64,000 nt of DNA from Gulosibacter sediminis (GTDB lineage Bacteria > Actinomycetota > Actinomycetes > Actinomycetales > Microbacteriaceae): assembly GCF_023370115.1 (NCBI RefSeq), contig NZ_CP097160.1, positions 1,798,001 to 1,862,000 of the forward strand. The letters run 5' to 3'. A program made the translations under genes and the position numbers. How positions within the stretch are numbered: the stretch's first letter is position 1; every line of letters begins with the position of its first letter. The notes under the pieces were generated by a model that saw only the letters and a program-made list of their open reading frames with translations, was not told the DNA's origin and searched no databases. Below are positions 53,753 through 62,306 of the stretch, piece by piece.

Positions 53753-55497
53753 GCGCGCACCTCCGCGGCCGTAAGGGTGACGGTGCGGTCGGCCGCGGCG
53801 AGCACCGGCCGGCGGTGGCTCACGACGATGACGATGCGGCCCTCGTCGGCGAGCTCGCGCATCGCCTCGATGACGCGCTGCTCGCGCTCCGCGTCGAGGG
53901 CCGAGGTCGGCTCGTCGAGCAGCACGATCGGGCAGTCGCGGCCCTCGGCGCGCGCGATGGTGCGGGCGAGCGAGACGCGCTGCGCCTGGCCGCCCGAGAG
54001 GCCGTCGCCGCCGACGCCGAGTTCGAGGTTTGCGCTGATGCCCGTCGCGCCGGCGCGGGCGAGCGCGGCCTGGACTGCCTCGGGCGCAAGGGCGGGCTGC
54101 CCGAGCGCGACGTTCTCACGCACTGTGCCCTCGATGAGGCCGGCGGACTGGCCCATCCAGGCGACGTGAGTCGCGGCCTCGGAGTCAGGAATAGGGGTGG
54201 CGCCGAGCGCTCTGTCGGCGGAGTGTTCGCCGCGGATGAGGTCGAGCAGCGTCGACTTGCCCGCGCCCGACTCCCCCGCGATCGCCGTGATCTCGCCGGG
54301 CTTCGCCGTGAAGTCGAGGCCCGCGAGGATCTCGCGGTCGCCGTAGCGCACCCGGGCGTCGCGGATGCGCAGCTCGGCTCGGGTCTGGGGCGTGGGGATG
54401 CTCGTGGTTGCCGGGGTGGTGGTTCCGGTTGAGGGCGCGGCCGTCTGCGCGGTGCTTGGACTCACGTGCGCGGTACCCGCCGCCGTCGACGCGGCGCTCG
54501 AAGTCGCGGGCGCCGTTGTTGCGCCTGTGGGCGCTGCGCCGGCCTCCGCGTCGGCGCGTTCGACGAGTTCGAAGACACGCTGCGACACCTCGACGCCCTC
54601 GGAGGCGGCGTGGAACTGGGCGCCGACCTGCCGTAGCGGCGCGAATACCTCGGGCGCGAGGATCAGCGCGAACAGGCCGACGAAGAGCGACATCTCGTTG
54701 TCGATGAGGCGAATGCCGATCTGCACGGCCACGAGCGCGACCGAGAGCGACGCGAACAGCTCGAGCGCGAAACCCGAGAGGAACGTGACCCGCAGCACCT
54801 TCATGGTCGAGCGGCGGTAGTCGTCGGTGACCTCGCGGATGCGGTCGCGCTGGCGACGCGCGCGGCCGAAGATCTTCAGTGTCGACAGGCCTTCGACGAT
54901 CTCGAGGAACGCGTTCGCGAGTCGCGTCAGCGAGTCGAGCTGGGCGCGCTGCACGCGCTGCGTCGCGAGGCCGATGAGGATCATGAACAGCGGGATGATC
55001 GGGATCGTGATGATCTCGGTGATGGCCGACACGGGGTCGGCGAAGAAGGTGACGACGACGAGCAGCGGCATCGCGATGGCGGTGAGCAGCAACTGCGGCA
55101 GGTACTTCGCGAAGTAGGAGTCGAGGGCCTCGAGACCGTGCGTCGCGAGCGTCGTCGCTTCGGCGCTGGAGACGCCCGAGCGCCCGCCGAGTCGAGCGAG
55201 GGCCGAGACGACGTGGCCGCGGAGCTCCGACTTCGCAGTGGCGGCGGCGCGGGCACCCGCCCACTCCATGCCCCACTGCGCGAGGCCGCGCACGACGACG
55301 CAAGCGACGAGCAGCCAGAGCGCCCAGGCAAGCTCGGCGAGGGGTTCGCCGGCGATCGCACCGGTCACGCCGCGGGCAATGGCCCACGCGACGCCGACCA
55401 TCGCGGCGGTCTGGAATAGCCCCAGCAGCACGCCGATAACGAGAAAGGCTCGCGACGATTTGGCGTATCGAAGCAGGCGCGGATCAAGGGGCTTCAC
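53749..55497 (-). CDS. cydD: ABC exporter subunit CydD with a Thr/Ala-rich linker
   Basis: 582 residues: six helices, ATPase with AGESGAGKSTL, GLSGGQAQRVSLA, IVLLDEPTSALD. Between membrane and ATPase domains (about residues 318-375) is a low-complexity stretch of Thr, Ala, Ser and Pro not typical of CydD. Start separated from cydAB by 2.1-3 kb of accessory DNA; normally cydABDC are contiguous. Confidence 0.93.
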   Translation of the reverse strand: MKPLDPRLLRYAKSSRAFLVIGVLLGLFQTAAMVGVAWAIARGVTGAIAGEPLAELAWALWLLVACVVVRGLAQWGMEWAGARAAATAKSELRGHVVSALARLGGRSGVSSAEATTLATHGLEALDSYFAKYLPQLLLTAIAMPLLVVVTFFADPVSAITEIITIPIIPLFMILIGLATQRVQRAQLDSLTRLANAFLEIVEGLSTLKIFGRARRQRDRIREVTDDYRRSTMKVLRVTFLSGFALELFASLSVALVAVQIGIRLIDNEMSLFVGLFALILAPEVFAPLRQVGAQFHAASEGVEVSQRVFELVERADAEAGAAPTGATTAPATSSAASTAAGTAHVSPSTAQTAAPSTGTTTPATTSIPTPQTRAELRIRDARVRYGDREILAGLDFTAKPGEITAIAGESGAGKSTLLDLIRGEHSADRALGATPIPDSEAATHVAWMGQSAGLIEGTVRENVALGQPALAPEAVQAALARAGATGISANLELGVGGDGLSGGQAQRVSLARTIARAEGRDCPIVLLDEPTSALDAEREQRVIEAMRELADEGRIVIVVSHRRPVLAAADRTVTLTAAEVRA

Positions 55498-55567
55498 GGT
55501 GCTCTCAGATTACCCGATCGCACCTGCGCACCGACCCCGCGGCCACCCCACCCCCGCCCTGTGCCCT

Positions 55568-55638
55568 AGGCAGTTGAGTGGTCAGTTGTTGTAGTTCTGG
55601 CACCGCCTGAACTACAACAACTGACCACTCAACTGCCT
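55568..55638. repeat. Palindromic repeat family 2, copy a (intact)
   Basis: Perfect 30-bp arms (55568-55597 and 55609-55638; begins AGGCAGTTGAGTGGTCAG) with an 11-nt loop TGGCACCGCCT. Lies between divergent cydD and the hypothetical gene. Same family as the IS-interrupted copy at 56254-57583. Confidence 0.95.
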
Positions 55639-55686
55639 GCCCCGCATGTTCCGGGTGGCGGGGATGGGCCGCGATAGGGTGCGGGC

Positions 55687-56262
55687 ATGACGGAATATCC
55701 TGGGACGCCACGGATGCTCGCCGAATGCGAGGCGGTCGTGCGCCACTTTTACGAAGGCCGACCGCACGATGAACCGAAACTCGTCTTTGGCGACAACCTG
55801 GCGATGGCCTACGTCGCGAGGCGCGGGGATCAGGCGCATGTCTACGTGATCTATCGCCGCCGCGTAGGTGGTGTCTTTGGCATCCGGGTCAACGTCGGCG
55901 GGTCGCGCGTTCCCGGTCATCAGTTCTCGGATGAAGAGTTGCGGTGGGCAGCCGCAGACCTCGACCTCGCCGTTGACGAGCCCGCGGAGTATCAGCCGAC
56001 GCCAGTCGGCGGCATCCTTTGGGAGGGCAACGAACACACGGCGCCCATGCTCGAGGAAGAGCTCCCGCCGCAGGAGCTGCTCGACGCACTGGTCGCCGCG
56101 ACGATTCCGCCGAAGGTCTCCCCGAAACGGCCCGAGAACGCGCCGCCGCCAATCATCACCATCGACAAGAACAACCCGACCACGTTCTACGCCGCCGACT
56201 ACTACCCCATCACCCCGGAAGACTTCGCCAAGTACCGCCCCGACGCCCCGACGGGCAGTTGA
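55687..56262 (+). CDS. Hypothetical protein between palindromic repeats
   Basis: 191 residues, no family recognised. Acidic and Pro-rich, with YVARRGDQAHVYVIYRRRVGGVFGIRVNVGGSRVPG in the middle (probable beta sheet) and a C-terminal Pro/Lys region; no signal peptide or helices for membrane. ATG 55687 follows TAGGGT by 6 nt, so probably leaderless. The TGA stop lies inside the left arm of palindromic repeat copy b, so the original C-terminus may have been replaced. Confidence 0.65.
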   Translation: MTEYPGTPRMLAECEAVVRHFYEGRPHDEPKLVFGDNLAMAYVARRGDQAHVYVIYRRRVGGVFGIRVNVGGSRVPGHQFSDEELRWAAADLDLAVDEPAEYQPTPVGGILWEGNEHTAPMLEEELPPQELLDALVAATIPPKVSPKRPENAPPPIITIDKNNPTTFYAADYYPITPEDFAKYRPDAPTGS

Positions 56263-56286
56263 GTGGTCAGTTTTTGTAGTTCTGGC
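56254..56286. repeat. Palindromic repeat family 2, copy b, left arm
   Basis: 33 nt, beginning GGCAGTTGAGTGGTCAGTTT, exact reverse complement of 57551-57583. The IS30 element separates the arms. Confidence 0.95.
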
Positions 56287-56290
56287 GGTG

Positions 56291-57547
56291 GGCATTGTCA
56301 ACTGGTGGATGCAACAAGGATCTGGTTGAGGCGCTTGGCTGGGGTGTCGTAGTCCAGGGTTGGGCGGGGTCGTGTGTTGAGTTTGCGTGCGACCTCGTCC
56401 AGGTCCTGTTGCGTGTGCCCGGACAGGTCGGTGCCCTTTTTGAACCAGTGCCGCAGCAGTCGGTTCGTGTTCTCGTTCGATCCGCGCTGCCAGGGCGAGT
56501 GGGGGTCGGCGAAGTACACGGCGTCCACGAGTTCGGTTTGGATGCGCCGGTACTCCGCTAATTCGGTGCCGCGGTCCCAGGTGATCGATTGCCGTAGTTG
56601 TTCTGGGAGTTGGCGCATTTGTTGGATCATTTGCGTCGCGACCTGGTTCGCGGTGTGCCCGTCGGGGAGGTGGAGCAGGATCACGAACCGGGTCGCGCGT
56701 TCCACGAGCGTGCCAATCGCGGACTTACTCCCCGGCCCGACGATGAGGTCGCCTTCCCAATGCCCGGGGATGGCGCGGTCTTCGACCTCGGGCGGGCGCT
56801 CACTGATCGTGAACGCATCCTGGTAGATTGACCGGCCCCGCCGCTCGGTCGTGCCCTGGGGTTTGCGTTGGCTACGCCCCAGGGATAGCTGTTTTGCCAG
56901 GTCTTGCCGCAGCCCGCCCCGGGTTTGGACGTACAGGGCGCGGTAGATCGTTTCGTGGCTCACACGCCCCATTGTGGCGTCGGGTTCCCGGCGCAACATG
57001 TCCGCGATGAGTTTCGGGGACCAGCCCACATCCATCGCGTCTTCGATGAACCCGCGTAACGGAGCGGTGTCCTCGCGGCACAGGATCGGGGGTTTTGGCC
57101 GACGTCGTCGGTGGCGGGCGTTCAGGTGCGCGGCCGCGGCCGAGTACTGGCCGTCTGCGTGGGTGTTGCGGTGCAGTTCGCGGCAGACCACGGACCGGTC
57201 CCGGCCGATCTCTGCCGCGATGCGGGATTGGGTCCATTGGTCACGGATCCCGGCCTGGATGAGCACGCGTTCTTCGAACGTGAGGCCGCGTCCGATGTGT
57301 TCTTGATCGATAGTGATTGGGGTGTGGTGGCGGAGTTCGAACGCGGTCATTCCGACATACTTCCGTCGCCACCTGGCCGCAGTGCCTGACCCGATGCCGA
57401 GACGGGTTGCCGCCCTGGCGGGCGGCAACCCGTCCTTGCAGATCAGGTCAACGAACTGGTCCCGAACGGCCTGCTTGTATCGGTTCCCGTGGGGATTCTT
57501 CGGCATGCAACATCCTCCTCATGTTGCAACGACCGTATGAATCCACC
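56291..57547 (-). mobile_element. IS30-family insertion sequence, intact
   Basis: About 1257 bp, flanked by GGTG at 56287-56290 and 57548-57551 as a likely target duplication. Ends share 16 of 26 positions (conserved inner TGCAACA). One full transposase ORF. Removing the element and one GGTG restores the palindrome arm-GGT-arm, so it inserted in the hairpin loop. Exact ends may be off by 1-2 bp. Confidence 0.88.
56298..57506 (-). CDS. IS30 family transposase
   Basis: 402 residues, apparently complete. N-terminal helix-turn-helix regions (DGLPPARAATRLGIGSGTAARWRRK; LTFEERVLIQAGIRDQWTQSRIAAEIGRD) and a DDE catalytic core: first Asp in GHWEGDLIVG, second in TWDRGTELAEY, Glu in SPWQRGSNENTNRLLR. 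The ribosome site GAGGAGG is in the loop of an 8-bp hairpin (57506-57528) just before the start, which may restrain translation. Confidence 0.96.
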   Translation of the reverse strand: MPKNPHGNRYKQAVRDQFVDLICKDGLPPARAATRLGIGSGTAARWRRKYVGMTAFELRHHTPITIDQEHIGRGLTFEERVLIQAGIRDQWTQSRIAAEIGRDRSVVCRELHRNTHADGQYSAAAAHLNARHRRRRPKPPILCREDTAPLRGFIEDAMDVGWSPKLIADMLRREPDATMGRVSHETIYRALYVQTRGGLRQDLAKQLSLGRSQRKPQGTTERRGRSIYQDAFTISERPPEVEDRAIPGHWEGDLIVGPGSKSAIGTLVERATRFVILLHLPDGHTANQVATQMIQQMRQLPEQLRQSITWDRGTELAEYRRIQTELVDAVYFADPHSPWQRGSNENTNRLLRHWFKKGTDLSGHTQQDLDEVARKLNTRPRPTLDYDTPAKRLNQILVASTS

Positions 57548-57550
57548 GGT

Positions 57551-57583
57551 GCCAGAACTACAAAAACTGACCACTCAACTGCC
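57551..57583. repeat. Palindromic repeat family 2, copy b, right arm
   Basis: 33-nt exact complement of the left arm at 56254-56286, ending 5 bp before the stop of the minus-strand PEBP gene. Confidence 0.95.
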
Positions 57584-57588
57584 TGCGG

Positions 57589-58113
57589 CTAGCGGTTCCA
57601 GGTGGCGGTGACGAGGCCGCGCGCGAGGGTGTGGCCGAACATGTTGAAGCCGAGCGCTGCCGGCGACGCGCCCTCGCCGAGGTCGAGCGTCGTGTCGAGC
57701 GCGTGCACCGCGAAGATGTAGCGGTGGTCGCCGTGACCGACGGGCGGAGCCGCGCCGACGAAGTTGAACACGCCGCCGTCGTTGCGCACGCTGCGCGCGG
57801 CGCTCGGCAGCGCATCCGAGTCGGCGGCACCGGCGCCCGCCGGCAGCGACGTCACGTCGGCCGGGATGTTGTAGACGGCCCAGTGCCAGAAACCCGAGCC
57901 GGTCGGCGCATCCGGGTCCCAACACGTCACCGCGAAGCTCTGCGTTCCCTCGGGCGCGGGGCCCCACTCGAGCGCGGGCGAGCGGTCCTCGCCCGTCGCG
58001 AGCACGCCGGCACTCACCTGCGCATCCGGCAGGCGGTCGCCGTCGGCGAAATCGGGCGACGACACCGCAAGCGGGGGCACCTCGGGAGTTGATCCGTAGA
58101 CGTTGTCAGCCAT
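57589..58113 (-). CDS. YbhB/YbcL family PEBP-like protein
   Basis: 174-residue phosphatidylethanolamine-binding-protein fold. Ligand-site motifs: ALEWGPAPEGTQSFAVTCWDPDAP, GFWHWAVYNIPADVTSLP, HRYIFAVHALDTTLDL. Cytosolic, function generally unknown. ATG 58113 with AGGAGG. Sits between cydB and the IS. Confidence 0.92.
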   Translation of the reverse strand: MADNVYGSTPEVPPLAVSSPDFADGDRLPDAQVSAGVLATGEDRSPALEWGPAPEGTQSFAVTCWDPDAPTGSGFWHWAVYNIPADVTSLPAGAGAADSDALPSAARSVRNDGGVFNFVGAAPPVGHGDHRYIFAVHALDTTLDLGEGASPAALGFNMFGHTLARGLVTATWNR

Positions 58114-58172
58114 TGCTACCTCCTGAAATTGGCTGCGAACATCCTCCCCCGGCCGCCTGGGCGTAACCGGGC

Positions 58173-59225
58173 TTAGGCGATCGCGGGCGCCTCGGCGTGC
58201 GACTCGAAGTCGGTGCGCCGCAGCCGCTTGCGGAACGTCCAGAAGCTCCACCACTGGTAGCCGAGCACGAGCGGCATGATCACGACGAACGACCAGAACA
58301 TGATCGAGAGCGTCATGTCGCTCGCCGAGCCGTTCCAGATCGTGAGGTCGTCACCGCCCGCGAGGTTGCGCATGAGCACGGGGAACAGCGCCGCGAACAG
58401 CGACCACACCGCGGAGATCACCGTGACGCAGCCGAGCGCGAACGCGGCCGAGTCGCGACGCAGCAGGTTGGCCACCCACGACGCCAGGAACGACACGACC
58501 GCCACGAGCGAGAGGATGAGCCCGGCGACCGAGAAGTACGCGGCAACGGTCCAGCCGAGGAACGCGAGCGCGAGCACCGCGACCGCGACGCCGACCCAGG
58601 TGGCCGCGCGGTGCGCGCGCTCCCGGAGCTCCCCATCCGTCTTGCGCGTAATGAAGGTGAGTCCGTGGTAGCTGAACAGCGCAAGCGTCGTCAGCCCGCC
58701 GAGCAGCGCGTAGGGGTTGAGCAGGTCAAGCAAGGTGCCCGTGTAGTTGAAGTGGAACTCGAAGTTGAGGTCACCGACGGTCTGCTGCACCGACTCCATC
58801 GGCATGCCACGCACGATGTTCGCGAAGGCCGCACCCCAGAGCAACGCGGGCAGTGCCGAGCCGATGAAGATCATCCAGTCGAAGCTGCGCGTCCAGCGCA
58901 CGCCCTTGCCCTGGTGCCGGTACTCGAACGAGACGCCGCGCAGGATGAGCGCGAGCAGAATCAGCAGCAGCACGAGGTAGGCACCCGAGAACACCGTCGC
59001 GTACCACTCGGGGAACGCGGCGAACATGAGCGCGCCGGCGACGATCACCCAGGTCTCGTTCAAGTCCCAGATCGGGCCGATGGTGTTGATGAGGATGCGC
59101 CGGTCGGTGTCGTCCTTGCCGATGATCGGCAGCGCGATGCCAACGCCGAAGTCGAAGCCATCGAGCACGAAGTACCCGATGAACATGAAGGCGATAATCC
59201 AGAAGAAAACGACCTGAAGTTCCAT
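58173..59225 (-). CDS. cydB: Cytochrome bd ubiquinol oxidase subunit II
   Basis: 350-residue membrane subunit, about nine helices: FFWIIAFMFIGYFVLDGFDFGVG, GPIWDLNETWVIVAGALMFAAFPEWYA, VLGYQWWSFW near the end. Overlaps the cydA stop by one base (TAATG). Confidence 0.97.
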   Translation of the reverse strand: MELQVVFFWIIAFMFIGYFVLDGFDFGVGIALPIIGKDDTDRRILINTIGPIWDLNETWVIVAGALMFAAFPEWYATVFSGAYLVLLLILLALILRGVSFEYRHQGKGVRWTRSFDWMIFIGSALPALLWGAAFANIVRGMPMESVQQTVGDLNFEFHFNYTGTLLDLLNPYALLGGLTTLALFSYHGLTFITRKTDGELRERAHRAATWVGVAVAVLALAFLGWTVAAYFSVAGLILSLVAVVSFLASWVANLLRRDSAAFALGCVTVISAVWSLFAALFPVLMRNLAGGDDLTIWNGSASDMTLSIMFWSFVVIMPLVLGYQWWSFWTFRKRLRRTDFESHAEAPAIA

Positions 59226-60652
59226 TAGTAGACGCTCGCTTTCACCTTGACGTCCTCGACGTTCTCGACGATGCCCTCGTCATTCACGCCGGGCACCTGG
59301 ATGGGGTCGGACTGCGCCGCGCGCAGGATGAGCTTCACCTCGACGATGGCGAGGATGCCGTAGATGAGTGTGAAGGCGATGAGCGAGATGAGCACGCTCA
59401 GCCCCGACACGTTCGGCGAGACGCCGGCCTCGGTGGGCATGAGCCCGAACACGAGCCACGGTTGTCGGCCCATTTCGGTGAAGACCCAACCGATGAGGAT
59501 GCCCCAGAGCGGGAACGTCGCCGTCCAGATCGCGATCTGGTAGTGCCAGTTCTTCGTCGCGTAGTTCTTGCGCGTCACCCAAAGGCCCACGAGCGCAATG
59601 GCCATCGACGCCATGCCGAAGAACATCATCCAGCGGAACGACCAGTAGGTGACCCAGATGACCGGGTAATAGATCTGGTCGGCGCCATAGAGCTCCTGAT
59701 ACTGCGCCTGGAGGTCGTTGATGCCCTCGACAGTGCCACTGAAGCTGTTCGTCGCAAGGAACGCGGAGACGTAGGGCACTCGCAGCGACCACACCTCCTC
59801 GGTGCCGTCGGGGGTTCCGATCGAGAAGAGCGAGAACGAGGCGTCGGCGCCCGACGAGGTGTTCCACATCGCCTCGGCCGCCGCCATCTTCATCGGCTGC
59901 GTCGCGGTCATTGCGAGGCCGAGCTCGTGGCCCGAGAGCATGACGGCGAAGCCCGAGATGAGCACGGTCCAGAGCCCGAATCGCATGGCCGGACGGAACA
60001 CGTCGAAGTGCTGGCCCTTGCGCAGGTGCCAGGCCGCGACGCCGACGATGATCGTGCCGGCGAGCATCACCGAGGCGGCGAGCGTGTGCGGCAGCTGCGT
60101 CAGCGCGACCGGGTTCGTGAGCACGGCCATGAAGTCGACGAGCTCGGCACGGCCGGTGTCGGGGTTGAACTCGAAGCCGACCGGGTTCTGCATGAACGCG
60201 TTCGCGGCGAGGATGAAGTAGGCCGAGATCCAGGTGCCGAGCACGGTCATCCAGATGGTGAGCAGGTGCAGGCCCGGCTTGAGCTTGTCCCAGCCGAAGA
60301 TCCACAGGCCGATGAAGGTCGCCTCCATGAAGAAGGCGACGAGGCCCTCGAAGGCGAGCGGGGCGCCGAAGATGTCGCCGACGAAGCGCGAGTAGTTCGA
60401 CCAGTTCATGCCGAACTGGAACTCCTGCACGATGCCGGTGACGATGCCCATCGCGAAGTTGATGAGGAAGATGTTGCCGAAGAACTTCGTCAGCTGCAGG
60501 TACTGCACCTTGCCCGTGCGCAGCCACGCGGTCTGCCAGATCGCGACGCAGAGCACCACGCCGAGCGTGATCGGCACGAATAGGAAGTGGTACAGCGTCG
60601 TGAGACCGAACTGCCAGCGCGACAGAATGAGCGGATCCAATAGTGCTTCCAC
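59225..60652 (-). CDS. cydA: Cytochrome bd ubiquinol oxidase subunit I
   Basis: 475-residue haem-bearing oxidase subunit reducing O2 to water at low oxygen tension. LSRWQFGLTTLYHFLFVPITLG with the haem-ligand histidine, GMNWSNYSRFVGDIFGAPLAFEGL, short Q-loop around QYQELYGADQIYYPVIWVTYWSFRWM, and GRQPWLVFGLMPT. GTG 60652 with GGGAG. First gene of the split cyd locus. Confidence 0.97.
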   Translation of the reverse strand: MEALLDPLILSRWQFGLTTLYHFLFVPITLGVVLCVAIWQTAWLRTGKVQYLQLTKFFGNIFLINFAMGIVTGIVQEFQFGMNWSNYSRFVGDIFGAPLAFEGLVAFFMEATFIGLWIFGWDKLKPGLHLLTIWMTVLGTWISAYFILAANAFMQNPVGFEFNPDTGRAELVDFMAVLTNPVALTQLPHTLAASVMLAGTIIVGVAAWHLRKGQHFDVFRPAMRFGLWTVLISGFAVMLSGHELGLAMTATQPMKMAAAEAMWNTSSGADASFSLFSIGTPDGTEEVWSLRVPYVSAFLATNSFSGTVEGINDLQAQYQELYGADQIYYPVIWVTYWSFRWMMFFGMASMAIALVGLWVTRKNYATKNWHYQIAIWTATFPLWGILIGWVFTEMGRQPWLVFGLMPTEAGVSPNVSGLSVLISLIAFTLIYGILAIVEVKLILRAAQSDPIQVPGVNDEGIVENVEDVKVKASVY

Positions 60653-60715
60653 AAGCGCTCCCTACAATCAAGAAATGAGTGGGAAAGTGACGTTCGGAGA
60701 CCCCGCGCCGAACAA

Positions 60716-60751
60716 CTACAAATTGTAGAGCAATTCGTCAGCAAACGTTCA
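60716..60751 (-). promoter_or_regulatory. cydA promoter with overlapping palindrome
   Basis: Minus strand -10 TACAAT (60722-60727) and -35-like TGAACG (60746-60751), 18-bp spacer. The perfect palindrome CTACAAATTGTAG (60716-60728) covers the -10 and is a candidate operator. Upstream, TCTCGACCTCGAG and TCTCGAACTCGAG repeat with a 15-bp period (60756-60783). Confidence 0.5.
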
Positions 60752-60849
60752 GATATCTCGACCTCGAGAATCTCGAACTCGAGCGTTGTAGCGCGGCAGA
60801 GCGGGCGCATCCACACCTCGTTCTCATGCTTGTTGCCTAGGCTGTCGAC

Positions 60850-61521
60850 ATGCTCGCCGACCTGCTCAACACCGTCATCGAAACGGTGCAGGGCATGAAC
60901 CTGTGGCTCGTCGCTGGCATCGCATTTCTTGGCCTGCTGCTCGAGACGAGCCTCTTTGTCGGCTTCCTCGTGCCAGGCGATGCGACGTTGCTCGTCACCG
61001 CGACGAGCGTCACGAGCTTCGAGCGCTGGGGGCTCATCGTCATCGCAGCCGTGCTCGGCGCACTCGCCGGCGAATCGATCGGCTACGCGCTCGGCCGCTG
61101 GCTTGGGCCAACGCTGAAACGCTCGTGGCTCGGTCGGCGCATCGGCCTCGAGAATTGGGCGCAGGCCGAGACCCTGCTCGCGCAGCGCGGCGGGCTCGCG
61201 GTGTTTGTCTCGCGGTTCTTGCCGGTGCTCCACTCGCTCGTGCCCGTCACGGCCGGCATGGCACGGATGCGCTACCGCAAGTTCATGGCATGGACTCTGC
61301 CCGCCTGCCTGCTCTGGGCGGTCGCCTACGTCTCGGTCGGCGCCTTCGCCACGTCGAGCTTCCAGCAACTCAGCACGCAACTGCACTGGGCCGGGTTCAT
61401 CTTCGCCGCGATCATCGCCGTGTTCGTGCTCGTGATGTGGTTCGTCAAGCGCTGGCTGTCGAAGCGGGTGGCCGCGCAGCTCGCGGCCGACACTAAGCCC
61501 GACCCAAGCACGGTGCCCTAG
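60850..61521 (+). CDS. DedA family membrane protein
   Basis: 223 residues, about five helices. Motifs: FLGLLLETSLFVGFLVPGDATLL, GESIGYALGRWLGP, FVSRFLPVLHSLVPVTAGMARMRYRKF (amphipathic re-entrant region with the conserved arginine). DedA proteins act as lipid (undecaprenyl phosphate/phospholipid) flippases. Leaderless start: TAGGCT ends 6 nt before ATG. Confidence 0.93.
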   Translation: MLADLLNTVIETVQGMNLWLVAGIAFLGLLLETSLFVGFLVPGDATLLVTATSVTSFERWGLIVIAAVLGALAGESIGYALGRWLGPTLKRSWLGRRIGLENWAQAETLLAQRGGLAVFVSRFLPVLHSLVPVTAGMARMRYRKFMAWTLPACLLWAVAYVSVGAFATSSFQQLSTQLHWAGFIFAAIIAVFVLVMWFVKRWLSKRVAAQLAADTKPDPSTVP

Positions 61522-61531
61522 GCTCGGCGCC

Positions 61532-62269
61532 ATGTGCGGCAGATTTGTGGTGGCGCGCGCCACCGGCGAGCTCACCGCCGAGCTCGACATCGAACGGGTC
61601 AGCGACGACGCACCCGGTACCTCCTACAACGTGGCCCCGACCACGCGCATCCGAGTGGTCGTCGACGCGCCCGCCGACGAACCCGTACGCCGCCTCGAGG
61701 CCGCGAAGTGGGGGCTCGTGCCGAGCTGGGCGAAGGATGAATCGGTCGCGGTGCGCGCCTTCAACGCCCGCAGCGAGACGGCGGCATCGAAGCCGACGTT
61801 CCGTGCCGCGGTGAAGCAGCGCCGCGGCGTGATTCCTGTCGACGGATATTACGAGTGGCACAAGCGGGCCGACGGCAGCAAGCAGCCGTTCTACGTGCAT
61901 CCGCAGGGCGAGGGCTCGCTGCTGCTCGCCGCCCTCTACGAGTGGTGGAAGCGGCCCGACGCGGCCGAGGGCGAGGATGCGTGGCTGCTGTCGGCGACGA
62001 TTCTCACCCGGGCCTCGGCGACCGAAAACCTGCAGTGGCTGCACGACCGCACCCCCGTCTTTCTCGACCGCGGCGACGTCGACGAGTGGCTCGACCCAGC
62101 GGTGGCTGGCAACGGCGAGCTCGTCACCGACTTCGCCGACCGCGCGCTCGCGGTGTCGGAGACGCTGCAGCTGCGGCCCGTCGGCAAGCGCGTCGGCAAT
62201 GTGCGCGAGAACGACGAACACCTGATCGACGAGGTCTCGCCCGAGGCAGCCCCGGAGGCAGCCGAGTGA
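61532..62269 (+). CDS. SOS-response-associated peptidase / abasic-site shield (YedK, HMCES)
   Basis: 245 residues. Catalytic Cys2 (MCGRFV), asparagine in FNARSET, glutamate in VDGYYEW and histidine in LQWLHDRTPVFL are all present. It crosslinks to abasic sites in single-stranded DNA. TAGGCT lies 7 nt before ATG, so leaderless. No SOS box seen. Confidence 0.94.
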   Translation: MCGRFVVARATGELTAELDIERVSDDAPGTSYNVAPTTRIRVVVDAPADEPVRRLEAAKWGLVPSWAKDESVAVRAFNARSETAASKPTFRAAVKQRRGVIPVDGYYEWHKRADGSKQPFYVHPQGEGSLLLAALYEWWKRPDAAEGEDAWLLSATILTRASATENLQWLHDRTPVFLDRGDVDEWLDPAVAGNGELVTDFADRALAVSETLQLRPVGKRVGNVRENDEHLIDEVSPEAAPEAAE

Positions 62270-62306
62270 GTTTCATTCGTTTGCGTGGGCATGCAAGGAT
62301 GTCGCA

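Noticed and set aside
60490-61590. A 366-codon minus-strand frame crossing the cydA start and dedA
   Set aside because: Covers the cydA promoter and is antisense to DedA; only its tail coincides with CydA in a wrong frame.
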